Source of the DNA: a virus
Length of the DNA stretch: 22,529 bases
IMG/VR virus record: IMGVR_UViG_3300032217_000665
Span: 1 to 22,529 of that record
Strand: one strand, 5' to 3'
A model generated the notes under the pieces. It was not told the DNA's origin. It saw only the letters and a program-made list of their open reading frames with translations, and searched no databases. Every line of letters begins with the position of its first letter. The stretch's first letter is position 1. A program made the position numbers and the translations under genes. Positions 7,849 through 15,741 of the stretch are shown piece after piece.

Positions 7849-8567
7849 TTTTGAAAAAACTCTCTACGAAAATTATTTGTAGTGCTCATTTGTTCAATTT
7901 CTTTCCAAAATTTATTTCTATATATCTGTCTTAGATCATCGTCATATTTTAAAATCATATTATCGTCTGTGATTTCAGCATAATATAAAATTTCTTGTAG
8001 TGTATATGTAATCATTTGATTATTTCCACAATAAATATTTAATCTATTCCAGTAGTCTTCGTCTCCACTGTATCCTATATCATCAAAATATCCTAAAACC
8101 TCAAAGGCTTTTTTATTAAAAAAAGCATGGGCTAGGTTTACCATTGGTGTAAAGGGTTCTCCATACCAACTTGGGGGAGTGTTTCCAAATCTTAATTCTA
8201 AATCTTGTACTCCTAAAACCTTGTCATTCTCTTTAAACGTATTGACTATTTTTTCAAACCGATCTGGTTGTGAAAAATCATCTGCATCATGTGTTGTGTA
8301 TATATCATATAAACCAGACTCCATAAACTTTATTCCTGTATTTTTACTATAAAAACATCCACTATTTTTAACATTATTCACAATTGTAACTCTTGGATCG
8401 TATAAAAATTTTTCTGCTTCTTTTAAAGAGTTATCAGTAGATGCATCATTCACAATTATTAAAGAAAAATTTGAATATGTTTGTTCCAGTATACTATTAA
8501 TTGCTCGTTTAAGAAGTCTTGCTTCATTGTATACTGGCAAAGACACTAATATTTTTAAATTATTCAT
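7845..8567 (-). CDS. Glycosyltransferase family 2 (GT-A fold)
   Basis: 240 residues from ATG at 8567. An in-frame TTG at 8579 is possible but has no better ribosome site. VSLPVYNEARLLKRAINSIL (8-27) and IIVNDASTDNS (37-47) are the nucleotide-binding start of GT2 enzymes. THDADD (92-97) contains the metal-binding DXD, and GYSGDEDYWNRL near residue 165 is the usual ED acid/base region. It transfers a sugar from a nucleotide donor with inversion. No membrane helix is seen, so cytosolic action is likely. The start overlaps the preceding gene's stop by 8 bp. Confidence 0.87.
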   Translation of the reverse strand: MNNLKILVSLPVYNEARLLKRAINSILEQTYSNFSLIIVNDASTDNSLKEAEKFLYDPRVTIVNNVKNSGCFYSKNTGIKFMESGLYDIYTTHDADDFSQPDRFEKIVNTFKENDKVLGVQDLELRFGNTPPSWYGEPFTPMVNLAHAFFNKKAFEVLGYFDDIGYSGDEDYWNRLNIYCGNNQMITYTLQEILYYAEITDDNMILKYDDDLRQIYRNKFWKEIEQMSTTNNFRREFFQK

Positions 8568-9234
8568 ATTTATACCCAAAATATTCTAACTCCCAGGACC
8601 ATTCTTGTTTGATTAATTTGATATGGTTGTCTAAAAAAATATCATGATAGTGTATCTGTTTTGGTCTAAATGATTTTTCTTGTATATCTAGCGTAATTTT
8701 TGGAAGATTGTGCAAAGGAAGAATTTTATTTATTTCTTTTTCTATTCCATTTTCATATCTTAAAAATTCATTTATTTGAATAGTTCCCTCTTTAGATGTA
8801 TATAAATGCCTATTGCTCTTAAGCCATCCCCAGCCTAACTCTCCATTAAAATATTTAAACAAAAGTTTTGATTGTTCTTTATCTGTTAATTCTAACCATT
8901 TAGTATTTAATCCTTCAAATTTTAATCTATGAAAAAAATGAGACAAAACCATTTCAAAAGGATTTCTTATAAAGATATAAGATTTTACTCCAGATAAAGA
9001 TATTTTATTATTTATTTCAGAATATGACATGTGGTTATAAAAACCTTCATAATTTCTTGGATTATAATCTTTATAGATAGGCTCATCACTTAATTTCCAG
9101 GCTGGATCGTCTGATGTCTTTGGAGTAATTATTGCATCTGCTGGCATTATCCTAGATAGTGGCACTTCTAATGAGGTTCCACCAACTTTTTGATTTTTAA
9201 GCAATAAAAAATTATTTTTTAATGAAAGAATCAT
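8560..9234 (-). CDS. Sulfotransferase family 2-like protein
   Basis: 224 residues. NQKVGGTSLEVPLS (14-27) corresponds to the PKxGGTS 5'-phosphosulfate loop of carbohydrate sulfotransferases of the Sulfotransfer_2 type. YIFIRNPFEMVLSHFFHRL (86-104) is the 3'-phosphate site (vRnPfer-vS-y pattern). The C-terminal part is Lys/Glu-rich and less conserved. It probably sulfates a carbohydrate. There is no clear Shine-Dalgarno before the ATG. The gene begins 15 bp after the unknown gene at 9250-9576. Confidence 0.75.
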   Translation of the reverse strand: MILSLKNNFLLLKNQKVGGTSLEVPLSRIMPADAIITPKTSDDPAWKLSDEPIYKDYNPRNYEGFYNHMSYSEINNKISLSGVKSYIFIRNPFEMVLSHFFHRLKFEGLNTKWLELTDKEQSKLLFKYFNGELGWGWLKSNRHLYTSKEGTIQINEFLRYENGIEKEINKILPLHNLPKITLDIQEKSFRPKQIHYHDIFLDNHIKLIKQEWSWELEYFGYKYE

Positions 9235-9249
9235 TTCGTATCGGTTTTA

Positions 9250-9576
9250 TCATAGAGGCTTAATGTCTAATATTTCGCAAATATCGGAAATTAACTTAAC
9301 TGGATCTCCATTGCTATCTTTAGACTCATATACCTTCATCTTTGCCAAGGTAACTTTTGCATTTAATTCATTATATTTATGCTTTGCAGCAATAAATTCT
9401 TCTAGCAAACTTTCTACATTTTTAATAGTAGAATTAATATAAATAATATCATTTTTATAATTTTTTGCTTTAAAATAAATTAATTTTGACTCATCATAGT
9501 TTTCTGGTTCTTTTTCAATACCAAAATCTAAAATACCTCCAGTAATTATGCTATCTACGGATGTGTTATCTATCAT
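9250..9576 (-). CDS. Unknown protein, first gene of the glycan-modification operon
   Basis: 108 residues, preceded by a good ribosome site (AAAGGAG, 6 bases from ATG). It is acidic at the N-terminus and helical from about 48 to 85, with a Leu/Ala/Lys pattern (VESLLEEFIAAKHKYNELNA) that could form a coiled coil. It ends CEILDIKPL. No Cys pair, signal peptide or membrane helix. I do not recognise the family. As first gene before the sulfotransferase, glycosyltransferase and radical SAM genes it could be a scaffold or substrate for the modification enzymes, or a small virion protein. None of these is shown by the sequence. Confidence 0.6.
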   Translation of the reverse strand: MIDNTSVDSIITGGILDFGIEKEPENYDESKLIYFKAKNYKNDIIYINSTIKNVESLLEEFIAAKHKYNELNAKVTLAKMKVYESKDSNGDPVKLISDICEILDIKPL

Positions 9577-9605
9577 TTTGTGCTCCTTTTTTGTAGTTGT
9601 TTGAC

Positions 9606-10304
9606 TTATTCAAAAGTCTTTTTTATCCATATATTTTTTTTATACCATCCAGTTGTTGAATTAAGTGTTGTTTGAATAACATTAAAAGATTTTTGCAATA
9701 GTGTGTTGTCTTTTTTGCTTGACCAATTTTCTCTTTTAAAAGGAAGAATTTGTATAATTGGAGTTCCCATTGGAATTATTCCTTCAAAGTCTTGTTTAAT
9801 AAAAAATGGAATATTACCAGGTGTTAATAAAAACTCTCCATCAACAATTCCTGAAGGAACAACAAATGGTAAATCAAATCTATTAAAAGGATGTGTAATA
9901 AGAGCACTATATCCTTTTGGAAAAAGAATTACATTTTTTGTTTTAAATGCAAATTGTTGGGCAGAACATCCTATTGGAACTGGAATATTGCTATTTTCCT
10001 TATTATTCCTTATTTCTACATAAATTGAATTTTGATCTGTCCAAGAAATATAAGAATTTCCATTTACTATTTCTACTGCAAGATCTACTGCAAGAGAAAT
10101 CATATATCCAGATGTAAATGATTCTTGAAAAGGTGTACACATTTTAAATGACGATGTTGAAAGTGGAAGTCTTTTTATATTTTTTGATATACTCTTTGTT
10201 GTTTTATACCAATCTGGCACAAAAGATTTTGCTGGTTTTACATCTGGATACCACTCTTGCTCTGAAGCATGAAACAATGTTCTTTGTTTATTTTTTTTAA
10301 ACAT
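9606..10304 (-). CDS. Conserved phage protein of unknown function, paralogue of 16724-17437
   Basis: 232 residues with a GGAGGAA ribosome site. Shared with the protein at 16724-17437 are CTP followed by S-TSGY (about residues 56-68), the phrase KGYSA-IT, and the C-terminal GFEGII/DFEGII, GTP--Q, then PFKRE-W. The overall pattern, a beta-rich core then a GTP--Q--PFKRE close, is seen in hypothetical proteins of environmental phages. The closing part recalls the end of dUTPase/dCTP-deaminase-like trimers, but no catalytic residues of those enzymes can be placed, so I do not assign that activity. It follows 10305-10862 with no gap. Confidence 0.7.
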   Translation of the reverse strand: MFKKNKQRTLFHASEQEWYPDVKPAKSFVPDWYKTTKSISKNIKRLPLSTSSFKMCTPFQESFTSGYMISLAVDLAVEIVNGNSYISWTDQNSIYVEIRNNKENSNIPVPIGCSAQQFAFKTKNVILFPKGYSALITHPFNRFDLPFVVPSGIVDGEFLLTPGNIPFFIKQDFEGIIPMGTPIIQILPFKRENWSSKKDNTLLQKSFNVIQTTLNSTTGWYKKNIWIKKTFE

Positions 10305-10862
10305 TTATTCCTCCACCGTATTTTTTAATAAAATTATTTCAATTTGTTTTTTAAAGTTATTCTCAAGTATAGCATACTCTCCAATTTCAAAATCATCATC
10401 TAATAGCGTTCTCATAAATGGACAAAATACTCTTGCCTGCCTCATGCACTCTAAATGATGTGGATAACTATCTGAATAAACACGATGTCTTGGATGTCCA
10501 TCTATAATTGCCCCTGGAATGCTTCCATCTATAGAGGGAGGTAGAGTTTGTGTTTTCCATCTAATTACAATATCTGTATCTTTAAATCCAAGCCCACAAT
10601 ACCCACATAAATTATTTTCTCTAGCCTCAATTTCATGTTCTACATTAACTGATAAAAGTTTATTAAAATTTTCATCAAAAAAAGGAATTGACTGCCAAGG
10701 AATAGGAACAATTTTGTGTAAATATCTTTTAAACCTGCTATTGAATGCAAAAGGTTTTCTAAAATAATAAATATTTGGTGGAGTTATATAAGGTCTTGGT
10801 AAACCTTTGGTATTGCCAGTTTCACCATTCCAGATAAAGCCTTCTTTATAATAGTTTGGCAC
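10305..10862 (-). CDS. Putative zinc-binding phage protein
   Basis: 185 residues with a GTG start. An in-frame TAA lies directly before it and GGGG 8 bases upstream can act as ribosome site. A CGYC pair (about residues 85-88) and a later HHLEC with FCPF (about 136-149) could bind one zinc ion in a treble-clef-like arrangement, with DGHPRHRVYSDSYPHHLEC between. Pro and aromatic residues are frequent in the first 60 residues. The next gene starts directly after the stop. Function unknown; it pairs with the 9606-10304 protein, so the two probably act together. Confidence 0.65.
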   Translation of the reverse strand: MPNYYKEGFIWNGETGNTKGLPRPYITPPNIYYFRKPFAFNSRFKRYLHKIVPIPWQSIPFFDENFNKLLSVNVEHEIEARENNLCGYCGLGFKDTDIVIRWKTQTLPPSIDGSIPGAIIDGHPRHRVYSDSYPHHLECMRQARVFCPFMRTLLDDDFEIGEYAILENNFKKQIEIILLKNTVEE

Positions 10863-10893
10863 TTATTAACCCCACACCAACTAATTTATTTTT

Positions 10894-11331
10894 TTATTCT
10901 GGATATTCTACAGTAATTGGATCTGATGCTTTTGTTGGTACTGATACAATTTCTTCTCCAGTTACTGGATTGAAAGGAACCCAAGTATTATTTACTAATT
11001 TATATTTTTTTCCATCATCTGGCATAGGTTCTGCAAATACTACTGGGTCTATCCATTCTTGATTATCTTCATCCCATGTATAAACTATTCCGTCATCTGG
11101 CATTGCAATTGGTGCTTGCCAAACCAAATCTTTATTTAAAGACCAAGATAAATGTGGTTGAGGTTTAACAAACTTATTGGTTTTTTTAATATATGGACTG
11201 CCAATAGTTACGTCAACTCCTTCTTCTATTAAAACACATGTTTCTCCAGAAGATGTTTCAGCAATTTCTTTTGTTTCAGCAACAATAATGTTACTAACAA
11301 AGTTGTCTTTTATAACTGCATAATTAGCCAT
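10894..11331 (-). CDS. Small tail-fibre-associated phage protein
   Basis: 145 residues. MANYAVIKDNFVSNIIVAETKE, read as two halves around residue 11, followed by SGETCVLI, is a start seen in small proteins next to tail fibre genes of T4-like and environmental phages. PMPDDGIVYTWDEDNQEW and PMPDDGKKYKLVNNTW form an internal repeat (about residues 77-117) with a W residue at each end. No membrane segment. A TGGAGA sequence is the likely ribosome site. It follows the poly-glycine adhesin by 23 bp. A role in fibre assembly or the virion is inferred. Confidence 0.65.
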   Translation of the reverse strand: MANYAVIKDNFVSNIIVAETKEIAETSSGETCVLIEEGVDVTIGSPYIKKTNKFVKPQPHLSWSLNKDLVWQAPIAMPDDGIVYTWDEDNQEWIDPVVFAEPMPDDGKKYKLVNNTWVPFNPVTGEEIVSVPTKASDPITVEYPE

Positions 11332-11354
11332 TTTATATAATCTCCATATTCCTT

Positions 11355-12410
11355 TTATGCAAACCGCAAAACATAAACTACGCCTGATGTACCAAGTGCT
11401 CCACCTTTGCCATTGTATGTGGTATTTCCACCGCCACCACCACCGCCACCTGCTCCATAGCCAGAACCAACGCTTCCTGCAAGACCTGGGTTTGAGTATG
11501 TTGCTGGTGCATATGGACCACCTGCGCCACCTGCGCCACCAGTTCCAACTCCAGATCCACCGCCTGAACCACCTGTTTTTCCTGGATATCCAGAATATCT
11601 ACTAGTATAAGTATATCCATCGGGACCACCACCGCCACCACCACCAGTTGTTCTACCTGCTATAATTCCATTTGCATAAATTACTGGAAGTGATGGTGAA
11701 TATGCAGAGCCATTACCTGGGGTTCCACCAGTGCTAGCACCTGCACCGCCATTTGCTCCGCCTACTCCTGCTGCACCTGGATTACCAGCGCCACCGCCAC
11801 CACCACCAGTTGCTGTAACGCCAGCAAATGTTGTAGATCCTCCAGTTCCACCAGATCCATAAGGACTTCCTGCTGTTCCACCTGCGCCAATTGTTACTGC
11901 CATTCCTGATGATAAAGCAGACATTCCGTAGGCTGCATAGCCAGAACCGCCTCCGCCACCAGATGCTGCATATGCACTATATCTTCCACCTGCGTTTGCA
12001 GCGCCACCGCCACCTCCGCCTGCTCCAAAACAAACAAAATATCCAAATCCAGAGCCAGCATATGTTCCAGTTGTAGTAATGGTATCAATAGTTCCGCTTG
12101 CTGTTGGTAGTGCTGATGCAGTTAGTGTCATCAAAATTGTAATGCTTGAACCTGCTGTTAAATAATAAACAATTCTAGTTGCTGTAAATGTAATATTAAG
12201 GTTAGTTCCAGTAGTACCAGATAAAGTTGTTACATATGTGCTACCGTTATAAAAATCCATATATACTGTTCCGCCACCAGAAAATGAAAGAGTGTACGCT
12301 CCTGGTTTGATTACTGCGGTAGCATTATATGGATAGTTGGCAGTTGTTGCTACAAAAGATTGACCTGATGAGGTGCTTGATGATGCTATAGGAAAAACTG
12401 TTGATGCCAT
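11355..12410 (-). CDS. Poly-glycine-rich tail adhesin / receptor-binding protein candidate
   Basis: 351 residues. The first ~118 residues are Ser/Thr-rich and beta-structured. The rest, about 128-340, is dominated by Gly: many GGGGGG runs alternate with short Ala/Ser/Tyr/Asn/Pro loops, closing with GGALGTSGVVYVLRF. Such glycine-rich tail-tip proteins are common in phages. In S16 gp38 the Gly motifs fold as a polyglycine-II sandwich with variable receptor-binding loops between them. By analogy this is the host-recognition tip. The DNA is unusually GC-rich here because of GGN codons. It overlaps the upstream gene by one base and is followed by a small fibre-associated gene, which fits an adhesin cluster. 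Confidence 0.75.
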   Translation of the reverse strand: MASTVFPIASSSTSSGQSFVATTANYPYNATAVIKPGAYTLSFSGGGTVYMDFYNGSTYVTTLSGTTGTNLNITFTATRIVYYLTAGSSITILMTLTASALPTASGTIDTITTTGTYAGSGFGYFVCFGAGGGGGGAANAGGRYSAYAASGGGGGSGYAAYGMSALSSGMAVTIGAGGTAGSPYGSGGTGGSTTFAGVTATGGGGGGAGNPGAAGVGGANGGAGASTGGTPGNGSAYSPSLPVIYANGIIAGRTTGGGGGGGPDGYTYTSRYSGYPGKTGGSGGGSGVGTGGAGGAGGPYAPATYSNPGLAGSVGSGYGAGGGGGGGGNTTYNGKGGALGTSGVVYVLRFA

Positions 12411-12718
12411 TATACGATCTCCACTCCGCTAATATGAAAATTAACTGCTGTATTTGATGCTCCACCTTTAATAGTCTTAGTTGTCTCAAGAACCTGTTTA
12501 ATATCAATATATGCAGTTGAGTTTGCTGCGATTGTTGAAGTGGTGTGTAATGCAACTGAGTCCAAAGCAATGGTAAACGTATAATCATTGCTTGATGTAT
12601 TAGTAACTGCAATATTCGTTACAATTGCAGTAGTTGATGCTGGAACTGTATATAGCGTCGTCGTTGTTGTTGTTGTTGCTGCTCCACGAAATAGAGCCTT
12701 ACTTGTAACTGTAGCCAT
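12410..12718 (-). CDS. Small beta-rich virion protein
   Basis: 102 residues. It starts with a Thr-rich segment including a TTTTTTT run (about 15-21), then VPASTTAIVTNIAVTNTSS, a beta-sandwich-like pattern common in small phage head or tail decoration proteins. There is a strong AGGAGG ribosome site and an extended -10 (TGTTATAAT) just upstream. Its stop overlaps the adhesin start by one base, so the two are probably coupled. A tail-tip or fibre component is likely; the specific role is not known. Confidence 0.65.
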   Translation of the reverse strand: MATVTSKALFRGAATTTTTTTLYTVPASTTAIVTNIAVTNTSSNDYTFTIALDSVALHTTSTIAANSTAYIDIKQVLETTKTIKGGASNTAVNFHISGVEIV

Positions 12719-12740
12719 TTTAACTACCTCCTAGGTTTAT

Positions 12741-12749
12741 ATTATAACA
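12741..12749 (-). promoter_or_regulatory. Extended -10 promoter (TGTTATAAT)
   Basis: It lies in the short gap before the gene starting at 12718 and leaves a leader of about 16 bases that contains AGGAGG. It gives the adhesin pair its own late promoter. Confidence 0.5.
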
Positions 12750-12751
12750 CA

Positions 12752-13090
12752 TTATTGAGCACCCATAATGTTCATTATGTTATGATCGCTTACTGGGCTT
12801 ATCCATGTTGTACCATCATAAATTTGAAGTTCATTAACGTTATTTCCAAAAGAATCTTGTCTGACTATACAAAATGATCCACGAATTGGAACCGATATCG
12901 CTGTATCTCTTGAAGTAGGATTAAGAAAATTATTAATACCATTTTTACCAATAATAGATGCTAAAAATACATGGTCTCCTGCCCACTCATAGCCAGATCC
13001 AGTGTCTGCTTTTGCTGAAATTTCATACCAAGTATCATCTGCTGCGCTATAAACAAATCCTGGTCTAGGTACGGAACTAAATGATGTCAT
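12752..13090 (-). CDS. Small tail protein, unknown function
   Basis: 112 residues. PRPGFVYSAADDTWYEIS (about 8-25) and ELQIYDGTTWISPVS (about 87-101) are typical of short phage fibre proteins, where WY/TW segments close beta arches. No Cys pairs or membrane helix. The ATG overlaps the upstream stop (TAATG), with GGAG just before it. Part of the run of one-base-overlap tail genes from 14499 to 12752. Function is inferred from position. Confidence 0.65.
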   Translation of the reverse strand: MTSFSSVPRPGFVYSAADDTWYEISAKADTGSGYEWAGDHVFLASIIGKNGINNFLNPTSRDTAISVPIRGSFCIVRQDSFGNNVNELQIYDGTTWISPVSDHNIMNIMGAQ

Positions 13091-13572
13091 TAGGCTCCTA
13101 TCTGATTAAATGTAGAAGTTGTAGAATTATAAACATACATTTTTAGTGGACTAGAACCTTTTTGTACCCAAATCAAACCATTGGTTAAATTTTGTGTTGG
13201 GGCGGTAGTTGTATAAACCGATGTTGCTGCAAAATACCCAACAGATGACTGAGCATTTTTATCCATCCACACATATCCATTTGGAATACCAGTCATAAAT
13301 GAGGTAAAATCTGCTGCAGTTGGTGGCTCATTAGAAACTCTTGAAGAATCTCTTGCTGCTAACTCTAATGCAACCTGTGTTGTAATTTGATTTTGAAGAC
13401 TATTAAGTGTATATGCAATTGATGGATTTATAAGGTTTGCTGCATTTGTTTCTGCTATATCATAGTTATATGATCCATAATGGTATAAACGCAAAGCCTC
13501 TTGTATATCAGCATTATCAATAAGTGCTGGTATTTTTGTTGGTACTAAATTTCCTATATTTTCGGCTGCCAT
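13090..13572 (-). CDS. Tail fibre-related protein
   Basis: 160 residues. The N-terminal helix-rich part contains IPALIDNADIQEALRLYHYG (about 14-33) and SLQNQITTQVALELAARDSS, which may form a coiled coil or trimer stalk. The C-terminal part has NGYVWMDKNA and NGLIWVQKGSSPLKMYVYN, short beta arches like those of fibre heads. No clear ribosome site precedes the ATG; a TATAAA sequence lies about 12 bases upstream. Recognised only as a phage tail or fibre type protein. Confidence 0.65.
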   Translation of the reverse strand: MAAENIGNLVPTKIPALIDNADIQEALRLYHYGSYNYDIAETNAANLINPSIAYTLNSLQNQITTQVALELAARDSSRVSNEPPTAADFTSFMTGIPNGYVWMDKNAQSSVGYFAATSVYTTTAPTQNLTNGLIWVQKGSSPLKMYVYNSTTSTFNQIGA

Positions 13573-13585
13573 AATATTTTATCTT

Positions 13586-14143
13586 TTATACTATTGATAT
13601 AAAAAGATTTATTTTCACCGCCCCACTTAAATTAGACCAAGTTGAACTGCTATATTTAACAGCATGAAAATTAATGACAAGATAATCTGGATCGACTAGT
13701 GTTGGTATTTCAATAGAAGATGCTATTGGATTACTATTAAGAATATTATACTGAACATTAAAATTATTTGCGGTAAGTGAAGTTCCAGTAAGTGATGCTA
13801 TATCTGCAATAGCAATAGTAAGTGTTGCATTACCTCCAGTAAAAGTTATTTCATTAATTTTTGAGTAAAGAACTGGATTCATTTTTAATACAGCAATCCA
13901 AGTATTTCCACCTGGTTCTGAAACATACTGATATATATATGAGTATTCTTCTCCAGCAGCAATATTTAAATATAAATCATTTAAGATTGGGGTTTGTCCA
14001 ATTTCAACTTCATTTGGATTTCCTGCTCCAACAAAAATTTGACTGCCACGATCTCCAACTGGTCCAACATCAATTAATAGTTCAACTATTTCTGGTGGAC
14101 CTAAAACTGTTATGTCATCGTTGGATAATAAAACGCTTGGCAT
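13586..14143 (-). CDS. Tail fibre protein with short collagen-like stretch
   Basis: 185 residues. Near residue 27 it has GPVGDRGSQIFVGAGNP, a short Gly-X-Y-like stretch typical of the hinge of minor tail proteins. LNDLYLNIAAGEEYSYIYQYV and NTWIAVLKMN follow, then a beta-rich C-terminal domain (about 110-185) with FNVQYNIL and LVINFHAVKYSSSTWS. The ATG overlaps the TAA of the BppU-like gene upstream by one base. Probably a small fibre or appendage attached to the tail tip. Confidence 0.7.
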   Translation of the reverse strand: MPSVLLSNDDITVLGPPEIVELLIDVGPVGDRGSQIFVGAGNPNEVEIGQTPILNDLYLNIAAGEEYSYIYQYVSEPGGNTWIAVLKMNPVLYSKINEITFTGGNATLTIAIADIASLTGTSLTANNFNVQYNILNSNPIASSIEIPTLVDPDYLVINFHAVKYSSSTWSNLSGAVKINLFISIV

Positions 14144-14499
14144 TAAACCGCTCCAGTTACATCATCTGTTACTGTAATAGTTCCAGTCAGCAGTGTAAAA
14201 ATTACATTTGCACCGCTAGAAATTTGAACATCATAAACATATGTGCCTGAAGATAAAGTTCTTCCTAATGTTGGAAGAATTGTGCATGTTATTAAGTCAT
14301 TGACTGTATCAATTACTGCTAATCCAGTAAATTGTGATCCAGTAGAACCACGTCTATTTGCAATAGTAAACTTTGCTCCAGTTGCCGAGTTATATCCAGA
14401 TAAATCAAAAGATGATCCATTAGATGCTTTTGGACGCACTACAAATTCTGCAGTATCGCCACGATAGTAATTAAAATTATAGGTGCCTGGAAATGCCAT
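14143..14499 (-). CDS. BppU-like small tail protein, RGDT motif (copy 2)
   Basis: 118 residues. NFNYYRGDTAEFVVRPKASN (about 7-26) opens the protein, then SGYNSATGAKFTIANRRG and SSGTYVYDVQISSG. This is the expected order for a BppU-type N-terminal domain: RGDT turn, strand with residue pattern GAKFTI, then a YDV strand. An AGGAGG ribosome site and a TGG-TATAAT promoter lie directly upstream. Related in motif to the genes at 1683 and 15338. Likely an adapter that joins fibres to the tail. Confidence 0.7.
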   Translation of the reverse strand: MAFPGTYNFNYYRGDTAEFVVRPKASNGSSFDLSGYNSATGAKFTIANRRGSTGSQFTGLAVIDTVNDLITCTILPTLGRTLSSGTYVYDVQISSGANVIFTLLTGTITVTDDVTGAV

Positions 14500-14514
14500 T
14501 ATTCCTCCTCAATT

Positions 14515-14523
14515 ATTATACCA
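14515..14523 (-). promoter_or_regulatory. Extended -10 promoter (TGGTATAAT)
   Basis: It sits between the collagen-like fibre stop (14524) and the BppU-like start at 14499. The predicted leader contains GAGGAGGAAT. The preceding sequence TTAA is shared with no clear -35. Confidence 0.5.
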
Positions 14524-15240
14524 TTAAGAAACAGATATATAGATACCTTTTAAAATGGCAGAGCAAGGAGTATCAGTTCTTATTTGAACTATTGCACAAT
14601 CATTTTTAGTTTTTTGGGTATCTACAAATATTGTTTGATTTATAGATATGTCATATATGTACTGATACTTTAACATGCCCATATATCCTGTTGGTGAATC
14701 AGATTTTGATAGATAGGTTCTAATCCATGCTTCGGTATTATTTTGCTCTGTGTTTAAAATAATGTCGTATCTGATATCTACCTTTGTACCAATTTTTAAT
14801 TGCTTTAAATTAATATACTGCCCAGAATCACTCCATAAAGAAACTGAACCTTTTGGCAAAAAATCAACTATACTATTAGAGTCATCTGAATTCATCAATA
14901 GTTTAGTCCAACCATCTGTATCATTGTTTGGATCTAATTGAATAAAAGATTTATTTTTGTTTTTATAATATGCCCATCCAGAATTATTGGACGATACTTC
15001 ATATACTCCAGTTCCAGGATCCCCTTTGGGTCCTTGTAAACCAGTTTTACCTTCTATTCCACGCTCTCCCCTAGGGCCTGCAGGACCAGGCTCTCCTTGG
15101 TCTCCCTTGGGGCCTTGTAAACCACGTTCTCCTTGAGGGCCAGGCAGCGGGATGTACTCAGTGTTTGTAAAAACTTCTTGTTGGGTTTTTTGAATTATTT
15201 CTGAATATGATTTTTTAGGAAAATCCATGCTTTTAGCCAT
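14524..15240 (-). CDS. Collagen-like minor tail / fibre protein
   Basis: 238 residues. Fifteen Gly-X-Y triplets run from residue 34 to 78, rich in GPQ, GER, GPK and GDP, as in collagen-like phage fibre stalks that form trimeric helices. The N-terminal 33 residues ([21 protein letters not shown]) may attach to the tail. The C-terminal ~150 residues are beta-rich ([29 protein letters not shown]) and probably form the fibre head. Codons are T/A-rich except in the collagen part. It follows a 29-residue gene by 8 bp. Confidence 0.78.
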   Translation of the reverse strand: MAKSMDFPKKSYSEIIQKTQQEVFTNTEYIPLPGPQGERGLQGPKGDQGEPGPAGPRGERGIEGKTGLQGPKGDPGTGVYEVSSNNSGWAYYKNKNKSFIQLDPNNDTDGWTKLLMNSDDSNSIVDFLPKGSVSLWSDSGQYINLKQLKIGTKVDIRYDIILNTEQNNTEAWIRTYLSKSDSPTGYMGMLKYQYIYDISINQTIFVDTQKTKNDCAIVQIRTDTPCSAILKGIYISVS

Positions 15241-15248
15241 GGAGATGC

Positions 15249-15338
15249 CTACTTACTTTGAACCTTAAAAACTTTGTTATTAATTTTAATAACAGGTGGT
15301 ATATTATTTTTTTTAGTTGAAATTTTTACAACTGGCAT
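15249..15338 (-). CDS. 29-residue basic peptide between tail genes
   Basis: ATG at 15338 overlaps the TAA of the BppU-like gene by one base, with an AGAGGAAG ribosome site 7 bases upstream. It ends TAG just before the collagen-like gene. The product [20 protein letters not shown] plus nine more residues (NKVFKVQSK) is Lys/Asn/Val-rich and basic. It is too short for family assignment. The coupled start and strong ribosome site argue for real translation; it may be a small virion or regulatory peptide. Confidence 0.55.
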   Translation of the reverse strand: MPVVKISTKKNNIPPVIKINNKVFKVQSK

Positions 15339-15733
15339 TATAAACTTCCTCTAGGTGAAACATCCCCAAGAACACATATTGTTCCAATTACAGGAGTCCA
15401 AGTTATATCTTCACCATTTTCTGGAATTGTTACCTGAAGGTCAAATGGAAGTTCTGCTACTACCGATTTATATTTTAATCCCCAAAATTCTGTTAATGAG
15501 CCAGGGGCAGAGATTATAACTTTTCCGTTAGAAGAAGTAGTTGTTAGTTCATCTAATAGATCTCCATTTGGATCATATGATGTGGCTAAAAATGTCCATC
15601 CAGATGTGTTCCATTTAGTAATCTCATCGTCTTCAAAAAATTCAATTGTTATTGTTGAGGTATCTCCACGGACAACGGTCCACTGGATATTTGCTGGCGT
15701 AGCGCCATATTTTTCTATTGTAGGAGCACACAT
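15338..15733 (-). CDS. BppU-like small tail protein, RGDT motif (copy 3)
   Basis: 131 residues. NIQWTVVRGDTSTITIEFF (about 15-33) is close to the SWTVVRGDT phrase of the gene at 1683, down to shared bases over the WTVVRGDT codons. TSGWTFLATSYDPNGDLL follows, the expected next strand pair of the BppU-type N-terminal fold. TWTPVIGTICVLGDVSP closes the protein, parallel to TVAQGSMIILEDV in the 1683 gene. No Shine-Dalgarno: TGG-TATAAT ends 8 bases before ATG, so it is probably leaderless. First gene of the main tail-tip block. Confidence 0.72.
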   Translation of the reverse strand: MCAPTIEKYGATPANIQWTVVRGDTSTITIEFFEDDEITKWNTSGWTFLATSYDPNGDLLDELTTTSSNGKVIISAPGSLTEFWGLKYKSVVAELPFDLQVTIPENGEDITWTPVIGTICVLGDVSPRGSL

Positions 15734-15741
15734 AATACTTG

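Noticed and set aside
9606-10304. dUTPase or dCTP deaminase activity for the GTP--Q--PFKRE proteins
   Set aside because: Only a general likeness of the last segment; catalytic residues cannot be placed.
11357-12612. Several frames on both strands over the adhesin (11357-11605, 11378-11644, 11891-12076, 11894-12088, 12325-12612)
   Set aside because: His/Arg/Leu- or Val/Gln-rich translations of GGN codons in wrong frames; the Gly-rich frame explains the sequence.
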